Shown here: one piece after another, positions 57,646 through 64,000 of the stretch | How positions within the stretch are numbered: position 1 is the first letter of the stretch | How the letters are laid out: each line of letters begins with the position of its first letter | Assembly: GCA_905221605.1 (NCBI GenBank) | Contig: CAJNDS010002164.1 | Span: forward strand, 186,001 to 250,000 | DNA from: Symbiodinium natans | Taxonomy: Eukaryota; Sar; Dinophyceae; Suessiales; Symbiodiniaceae | Length of the DNA stretch: 64,000 nt | Direction of reading: 5' to 3' | The notes under the pieces: model-generated | Told to the model about the DNA's origin: nothing | Database searches by the model: none | The model's input: the letters and a program-made list of their open reading frames with translations, nothing else | Program-made: the position numbers and the translations under genes

Positions 57646-58075
57646 TAGGAGCTTCTAAGTTACTCAGCTCTTCATGATCATGCTACCAACTTGCTGTTCC
57701 TTGTCCAGGGAACGACCCGCACCTGTGGAGCTTGAGCTCGAGGATCTGCAGCATGATGGCGTGCCTAAGCCACAGGTGCCCCCGACACGATTCGCCGCGA
57801 GAGAAGTGCTCCACACCGGTAGGCAACGGGCTAATGAGGCTGCCAAGGTTGCCTGCCTTGCACGGAGCTTGGTACTACTGGGCCCAGGCACCCCAGGCCA
57901 GGGAACATGCACTTCCTAGAGCACAGAAGACACCGCGCACAACAAACCTGAGACATCCCGCAGGCACTAGGGCAAGAAGGGCGTGCTAGCATGTACGATG
58001 CTGCCGAGCCAACGAGATGTCTCTGTCTCTAGCGATCAGCCCGGTTCTACAAGTACTGCCTGAACAACGTCACTC

Positions 58076-58336
58076 TCATAATCCTCGTCCTCGTCCTCGT
58101 CCTCTTGTCCTCCTCCTCCTCCTCATCCTTATCCTCATCCTCATCATCTCGTCATCATGGCGAGTTTCACAATGGTACATCGAACCACGCCGGTGCTGAA
58201 CATGGTGAGAGTGCGTATGATGATGGTTGGTGTTCAAGCGGTGAAGGCCAGAGCACGGATCCCAGGTCGTAGTCGAAGCGACTGTAGCGACGAGCATCAG
58301 AAATCGCAGCCATACGCAGTGACCATCTGAAACCAC
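58076..58336 (-). CDS. Possible first exon with signal peptide
   Basis: ATG at 58336 starts VSDGHCVWLRFLMLVATVAS, a short signal-peptide-like start, then a Thr/His-rich stretch. The last third is encoded by a CTC/CTCCTCAT microsatellite (58080-58150) and is unlikely to be translated as such. A GT donor before the repeat would make this an exon of an unidentified gene. Confidence 0.22.
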   Translation of the reverse strand: MVSDGHCVWLRFLMLVATVASTTTWDPCSGLHRLNTNHHHTHSHHVQHRRGSMYHCETRHDDEMMRMRIRMRRRRRTRGRGRGRGL

Positions 58337-58719
58337 GACATTTGGGAAGCTCGCAACAGGGCAAATGGCAGTTCTGCTGGCGCAGCATGAAAATGGTGGC
58401 TGTAGGAACTCAGCCCATCAGAAACAGGTGGGAATGCAAGAACCACAAGAAGTGCGACATCGTGCACAGCTTTGCCTCAAGCACCCGGATGTAGAGGAAC
58501 CCGGCCTTAGGCCTGGGCTTCGATTTCAAAAGGGATTCTGTTTTGCGAGCTTAGGGATATCAGAATGAAGACGCGAGCTGCTCTCAAGTTTCTGACCCGG
58601 TGCCGCCCACAGGATGTGCTCCAATCACCACACCCAGCATAGAATGTGCCTTCGCAAACATCTTTCAACAAGCGAACTAGGGGACACGAACTGACACGAA
58701 GAGCCACGTTCGCAGCCAG

Positions 58720-58956
58720 TCACCCTAAACCCTAAACCCTAAACCCGAGCGTGTGTCCTCACTGTTCCGGTCCTTGGATTCACAATCCCTGCCTCGACCG
58801 TGGCCAGTCCCGCCAGTCCACCCTGCAAAAGGTTTAGGGTTTAGGGTTTATGCATGCAGCCTTGCGGACTGTCTCGCTCCAGGAATTTAGGGTTTAGGGT
58901 TTAGGGTTTAGGGTTTAGGGTTTAGGGTTTAGGGTTTAGGGTTTAGGGTTTAGGAA
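58720..58956. repeat. Three telomere-like blocks in opposite orientations
   Basis: CCCTAAA copies at 58724-58746, TTTAGGG copies at 58831-58850, and about ten TTTAGGG copies at 58886-58955. The short spacers between them are unrelated to each other. Confidence 0.92.
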
Positions 58957-59021
58957 GAACTGCAAAGCTACTAGGCTAGAGTCTCTGCAGGACCGAAGAA
59001 CACTCTTGCAACCCACAGGAC

Positions 59022-59321
59022 GTGCTCTGCGCAAGCTACGTGGGCTTTTCTGCCCACACAAGTGCCACTCACCTGCACTCTTTGAGTCTCAGGAGTTCCT
59101 ATTCACAAAGCGATGCACGAAGAAACTCTTTGACCCTAAGGGCACTTCACCACGTGCTTGTCCGGCGGCCTCTTCGCCGGCGCTGGGCATGTCGAAGCTT
59201 GAAACTTGGCAGCGGTTATGTTCGTTTGTCACAGAAGGCTGACTTACTGTGGAAGCTTTTGCCGAATGCGGATACTAATTGCGTGTCCTCAGAAATCGTG
59301 CTGCTGCAAAAGCCATTCTAG
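59022..59321 (+). CDS. Unrecognised open frame, possible terminal exon
   Basis: I do not recognise it. The frame ends at 59319-59321 and includes SLTLRALHHVLVRRPLRRR and ADLLWKLLPNADTNCV. A second plus frame (59006-59242) overlaps. No start context or family evidence; it may be chance. Confidence 0.2.
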   Translation: MLCASYVGFSAHTSATHLHSLSLRSSYSQSDARRNSLTLRALHHVLVRRPLRRRWACRSLKLGSGYVRLSQKADLLWKLLPNADTNCVSSEIVLLQKPF

Positions 59322-59479
59322 AGCCCGCTCTGCATTTGTCTAGAATCTAGATGAGCAACAGACTACATGTATGTCATGGTGTTTCCTCTGATAACACCTT
59401 TTAAGCAACCTTGCAGACGAGGCAACGAACGACATGTAGCAGCAGGAACAGATCACCTTAGAATTTAATGTACGCGCGA

Positions 59480-60035
59480 GTGTGTCCACGATATAGGTAC
59501 GTACCCACATATAGATTTTCCTGCATACACATATACGCATGTACATATATACCTATATGCATATGTGCATATAAACGTATATACATACAGACATACATAT
59601 AGGAATCCATATACGTGCGTAAGCGCATTTTTTCATGTATACATACGAAAATACACGCACGTGTACACACAGACATACATCTATACATCATCTATACAAC
59701 ATATTCCACATATATAGTGTGCACATATACCTATAGACATGTGTACGCAAGTACATGTATGGGGCTTTCCAAAACAGGACCCCCCCCCCTCAACATACCC
59801 CCATCTTTTTGTTTAATCCTCATTGTCATTATAAGAACCCCGAGAAGGAGTAACCGAATTTTCGGTAACCTCCCATATAGATAGATAAGTAGATGATACG
59901 CATATACATATATATATATATATACAGGTGACTAGATGTGTATACGTGTAGTATATTTGTTCCTAAACCCTACACCCTAAACCCTAAACCCTAAACCCTA
60001 AACCCTAAACCCTATATATATATATATATATACAC
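59480..60035. repeat. ACATATA microsatellites and CCCTAAA block
   Basis: Degenerate CATATATAC and ACATACA words fill 59500-59760 and 59890-59960. About seven CCCTAAA units follow at 59964-60012, running directly into (TA)n to 60032. No gene seen from 59322 to 60350. Confidence 0.85.
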
Positions 60036-60364
60036 GTATATGATATGATGTATGTATGTTGGCGGAGTGGCCCTCAGTGGCCATGTCACTTGGCGACGGC
60101 ACCTCGGCACGGGGTTAGAGGCTGTGCTTTTGTTGGAGGCAACTGAGAGGATCGGCAGAAATTGAAAGCAGAGCTCGATCACTTCTGAGAGAGAGACCCA
60201 AAAAAAGGAATACTGCGAAAGAACTGCACGACCATGAGACAACATTGAGCAAAAAGTGTGGAAAGAAGTGCATTGACGTCGAGGGACTTCGGAGCAGAGC
60301 AGTGAGCAGCTGGGAGAACTTGAAACCGGAGCAAGAAATCTGGCATCCCAGACTCTGTGTTGAC

Positions 60365-60705
60365 TTCACTTTGCTGCTCTTCTTATTTTTCTCCTTCTTC
60401 TTATTATCATTATTCTTCTGATTCTAATTATTCTTCTTCGTATTCTTCTTCTCATGCTTCTTCTTCTTCTATTCTTCTTCTTATTCTTCTTCTTCTTCTT
60501 CTTCTTCTTCTTCTTCTTCTTCTTCTTCTTCTTCTTCTTCTTCTTCTTCTTCTTCTTCTTCTTCTTCTTCTTCTTCTTCTTCTTCTTCTTCTTCTTCTTC
60601 TTCTTCTTCGTCTTCTTCTTCTTCTTCTTCTTCTTCTTCTTCTTCTTCTTCTTCTTCTTCTTCTTCTTCTTCTTCTTCTTCTTCTTCTTCTTCTTCTTCT
60701 TCCTC
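60365..60705. repeat. (TTC)n triplet expansion
   Basis: About 75 TTC copies at 60478-60702 with a single TCG interruption near 60610, preceded by a diverged TTCTTATTC start. All three frames on each strand are open (poly-Leu, poly-Phe, poly-Ser, poly-Arg, poly-Glu, poly-Lys), a by-product. A CT run lies at 61081-61108 on the way to the next open frame. Confidence 0.95.
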
Positions 60706-61277
60706 CTCTGCGCTCCCGAGCCTTTCTTTCTCGGGGGCTGAGGTATCCTGCGGACCTTTGCCTCCTCTCCCTCCCTCCCTCTCTTCTTCTTCTGCTGGGC
60801 TTAGGGACCCGAAGGCCCCCGCGCGCGGGCGCGCCCGAATCCGGTCTCAAGTGATACTGTGACAGACGCGGGAGGGGCGTTCCCCACCAGCAGCAACCTG
60901 ACCAGTCCTTAGTGGACCTTAGTATACCACAACCCACAACCAACTTCCCCCTTCATAGGCATTGCCCTGCGCGTCTCTCTCTCTTTCTTTCTTTCTTTCG
61001 GAGGGCGTGGAGGCCGAAGCCCCCGGGCGTCATCGCCCGCCCCTGTTTGGAGCGGTACGTGGGTTCGGTGGGAGACGGACGCTCTCTCTCTCTCTCTCTC
61101 TCTCTCTTGCCTCTTGTTGTAGTGACTGCTGTGATGTGCTCAACGGGACAGTGGCACGATGGCATGGTGGCAAAGGGTCCGAAAGGTGCAGAATGCCAAG
61201 CAAGTCTTAGCTCACGGCAAGGTTCCAACCCACATCTTCAACAGGATGCACCATGGACTAGGTAGAATTTCTGAAGT

Positions 61278-62968
61278 ATGATTGCCTGTGACTTGGGTAA
61301 ACCTGGTCCTCTGCAAGATGTTTTGCCCGCGGCCGTGGAAGATGTGAAAATTCAGGGTTGCTTGCTGCTTGCTTGCGACTCTGAGTACGGGATGCTTCAG
61401 TCTGGAGCCACTGCCAGCATGTTGCGGATGCCTCTTGGTCGTATGTCCATCGTACTTCGCAGCACCCTTGAGCCAGGGCAGCGACAGGCTCCCTGCATTC
61501 AGAGCTGACAAGCTGGTTGGAGGTTCCGTCACGTCTTGGGGTCAATGCCCATGGAGGTTTAATTAGCGTGAGCTCGCCAGGCAGCTGCCGACTTTCGCTT
61601 CTCGGCATCATGTCCAGTCGTCGTCTGCTGCCTGCCACAGCTTTGCCAGTGTCTTTTTCAGGAGACCTACTCGTGTTTGGTACGACACCTGTCCTGTGAG
61701 GTCACAGGCAATGGTCGAGCTGGTAATGGTGGTAATGATGGCAATGATGGTACTGATGGTAATCATGGTACGGATCGTCATCAACCTCCCGTCTCCCTCT
61801 CCCTGCGCCTCCGCAACAGCTCTCCAGGCTTGGAAGAAGCCGCAGCGCCGGTCCCCTCCGTCCTTTCAAACGGGTCGTGCGGAGTAGGGTGGATGATGCT
61901 TTCCCCGCCAGACTCTGCACAGGGAGGATTACGGAACGCAAGTCACACTTGTTCTCGCTGCGAAGAACGCAAACTGTAAACTAAACGCCCACAGATGCAG
62001 ATGCCCACTCATACCAATGAACCGATCCTGCCAACGAGCAGACCACAATACCGACAAAACCACGAACAAAACTACGCCGAACTACGAAGAGGCGAAGTTC
62101 TCCTGATCTTCTCGGCTTGTAACGAAGCAGCGGAGGGCGTCGAAGTGCATGTCTAGGCCTTAGCAGAGGCACTGCCGCCAACTTCCTCTTCCGGCTCTGT
62201 GCCAAGTTTTAAGGGCGAAGCTCACTGGAAGCCCTGCAGCGTACATCCTGTACATTGCAGCACAGTGTAACGTTAAAGCGCAGACGAGGAGTCTGGGATT
62301 GGGTTTCGCAGAAGCTCTTGTCTGGAAGTCTAGCTTTCGGGTTCAAGAGGCCCAGAAGAAGATTAACAAAAGCGCATTGTGGAACATGCTTAGTACTGAA
62401 GATGACGCTGCGGGCCAAGTTTTCTCAGTTGAAGAAGGCCTCCGCTGCACAGCAACTCCCAATGCCTGCCAGAAAGCCAGCGGCAGTCTGCTCACCCCAC
62501 ACTGCCGGCTGCCAAACCAGTTTAGCAGTTTTACTATACCCGTGATTCCAGTCCACGTGCCTTACATTTTGCTTCGAAGGCATCGTGCTCATGAGCGACA
62601 AAGGGACGCGATTCATCCTTGCATTGTGGCAGCACACGGTGTGGCACATCGGTAAAGTCTGTAGGTTCACATGGTTTGCATCAAATTGCTGCAGACAACA
62701 AGACAGATCGGAGAATGCAGAAGAGCCGATGGGCCGAATGTCTGCACCCTTTCGAGCTGACTTTTTACGGGTGGTTTTCGGCGACATGGGTCCTCGACTT
62801 GTCGCGGTGTGCAGTGGAGCCAGATCTCGAATTCTTGCGGCACCTGGAAGCTACGAAAGCGAAAGATTAAAGTCTAAAGCAGCCCAGTCACATGCTCAGC
62901 CCAGGCCAAGAAGCAGAGTGGCTAAGAATCACAAGGATGAGGACCAGACAACCTTGTTCAGCTTCTGA
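61278..62968 (+). CDS. Unrecognised spliced gene or cluster of open frames
   Basis: I do not recognise it. Three plus-strand stretches look protein-like: 61278-61500 (AAVEDVKIQGCLLLACDSEY and SMLRMPLGRMSIVLRS), 62299-62580 (VQEAQKKINKSALWNMLSTE and FSVEEGLRC), and 62715-62870 (AECLHPFELTFYGWFSATW, ending ATKAKD at a stop 62868-62870). An overlapping frame ends at 62968. Shared strand and order suggest one gene, but splice phases were not resolved and 61677-61980 between them includes a GGTAATGATGG microrepeat. Confidence 0.3.
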
Positions 62969-63059
62969 AGTTCCTGCCAACGGGCCGCAAAAATACTGCC
63001 AACAATCAAATTGAATACGGGGTGCTTATCTGTACGTTGCCATTTGAAATTTGGGATCG

Positions 63060-63255
63060 CCCTGGACCGTTCAGGGTTTAGGGTATAGGGCTTAGGGCGA
63101 CCCAAACGACCAAGCGACTGAAGCGACCCCCTATGACCCAACCGGCGCAAACACCCCTAGGCATCTAATTCTGGTGAAGCCGGGGGTGCAAGCACGGCCC
63201 TACCCTAAACCCTAATTAAACCCTAAACCCTAAACCCTAAACCCTAAACCCCCCT
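63060..63255. repeat. Telomere-like repeats in both orientations
   Basis: Degenerate TTTAGGG words at 63073-63098 and about five CCCTAAA units at 63203-63252, about 110 bp apart and facing each other. Confidence 0.85.
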
Positions 63256-63358
63256 CATTCTGGAAATTCCTGCAGCCCGCCTGCTCTCCAAGTGGAAAGA
63301 CGCCTGGGATGGCAAGGCCTGCGTCCACGAAGTGCACCTCACAAGGGGGGTTCCAAAC

Positions 63359-63437
63359 ATAGGGGTACAGTACCCTTTTTGCGGGGTCCCTTTAAAGGGA
63401 TCCTACTCTATTTGGTGTATAAACAAGGGACCCCTAT
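63359..63437 (+). repeat. Dispersed element, family A, copy 3
   Basis: ATAGGGGTACAGTACCCTTT, GGGGTCCCTTTAAAGGGAT, CTACTCTATTTGGTGTAT, then GGGACCCCTATTTTGGGAAAT. The ends ATAGGGG and CCCCTAT are perfectly inverted. A C-run (63480-63494) follows. Confidence 0.65.
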
Positions 63438-63621
63438 TTTGGGAAATACCCACATCTCAACCCCCCCAAAATTCCCTCCCACCCCCCCCCCCCCTCGCCC
63501 CCTTGTCCGTCCCCGCAACATGGCAAGGCCATGGCCGTGCGAACTGCCGACCAGAGAGACTCCTGGGCGGGTGGCTACGGCTATACAGCCTACGAGCCCT
63601 CAATAGTCCCATGATGGTCCC

Positions 63622-64000
63622 TTACAGGTAACGAGGGTATCTTTCGGAAAACCTCCCCCATGATCTTATGACGCATGACACACGCTGCTGTGCGGCCTCC
63701 GGATCACGCATCAGAGCATTCAGTACCTCCAGACGGCGTTTTGGGAAAGGCTTTTGGCTGGGCTTCACGATGCTTCTCGGGGCTGACCGCGGCTCCTTTG
63801 CTGAAGCCAACGAGGACCAAACTGCTTGGCACTTCCTGGCCAGAATCTGAATCCATTCCGTCCACAAGGCCAAAATGCAGTGATGCGCTGACAGCGACCA
63901 ACATCTCAACCACCAGCCTTAGCTTAAAGGCGTCGGGCAAGTGCCAAACAACCCTTCGAGTGCACAAACAAAGCGCCATGTCCGCCGAGTCCTCACCAAG
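63622..64000 (-). CDS. Unrecognised 3' exon, runs off the window
   Basis: I do not recognise it. Two minus frames overlap. One, ending at stop 63622-63624, includes KPFPKRRLEVLNALMRDPEA and CVIRSWGRFSERYPRYL. The other, ending at 63704-63706, includes FKLRLVVEMLVAVSASLHFG and SSLVLVGFSKGAAVS. A splice between them would explain why the first looks better at its 3' end and the second at its 5' end. The gene may continue past base 64000. Confidence 0.3.

Noticed and set aside
60452-60943. Poly-Arg, poly-Phe and poly-Leu frames
   Set aside because: By-products of the (TTC)n tract.

Overview
The window looks like nuclear DNA of a dinoflagellate. The best evidence is an aldehyde dehydrogenase gene on the minus strand (37.4-42.0 kb) that can be joined from 14 small exons into one 468-codon frame. 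Its 13 introns start with GT (5), GC (6) or GA (2), and all end in AG. That donor mixture is the established signature of dinoflagellate introns. Supporting signs are TTTAGGG-type telomeric repeats scattered at many internal sites, very small exons in large introns, a coding array of near-identical units, and abundant simple repeats. I see no bacterial operon, rRNA, tRNA or CRISPR.

Layout. 0.1-3.0 kb (+): 3' exons of eIF2-alpha. 3.35-13.1 kb (+): a two-pore (TPC-type) cation channel with an EF-hand linker. 13.1-17.4 kb: mostly non-coding, with a possible secretory-protein exon and a GATATATA array. 17.4-29.6 kb: about 12 kb without a gene, made of stacked satellites: 1.42-kb purine/pyrimidine units, 87-bp, 54-bp and about 139-bp units, and a TTTAAATAA satellite with a 250-263-bp higher-order period. 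29.7-30.6 kb (-): an unrecognised spliced gene with a possible transposon-like intron. 33.6-35.4 kb (-): ankyrin-like exons. 37.4-42.0 kb (-): succinate-semialdehyde-type dehydrogenase. 42.5-42.9 kb: interstitial (CCCCTAAA)n. 44.6-45.3 kb: GAC/GAG repeat. 48.0-55.9 kb (-): FkbM-type methyltransferase polyprotein. 56.2-64 kb: several unrecognised open frames, (TTC)n and telomere-like blocks.

The most striking locus is the FkbM gene. It has an N-terminal membrane anchor and six head-to-tail methyltransferase domains (1,080-bp units, nearly identical), read as one frame of about 2,171 codons. Its only recognised intron (1,300 bp) lies inside domain 1. It is flanked by a perfect 9-bp direct repeat, has inverted terminal repeats just inside, and is absent from the same position in the five other copies. 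That is what a recently inserted introner (a transposon-like intron) should look like. A smaller element at 29.8 kb has the same architecture.

Nothing suggests that the genes work as one pathway. They are ordinary eukaryotic neighbours: translation factor, ion channel, ankyrin protein, dehydrogenase and methyltransferase. Exon joins were made by eye from reading frame, splice dinucleotides and family resemblance. No transcript data were available.
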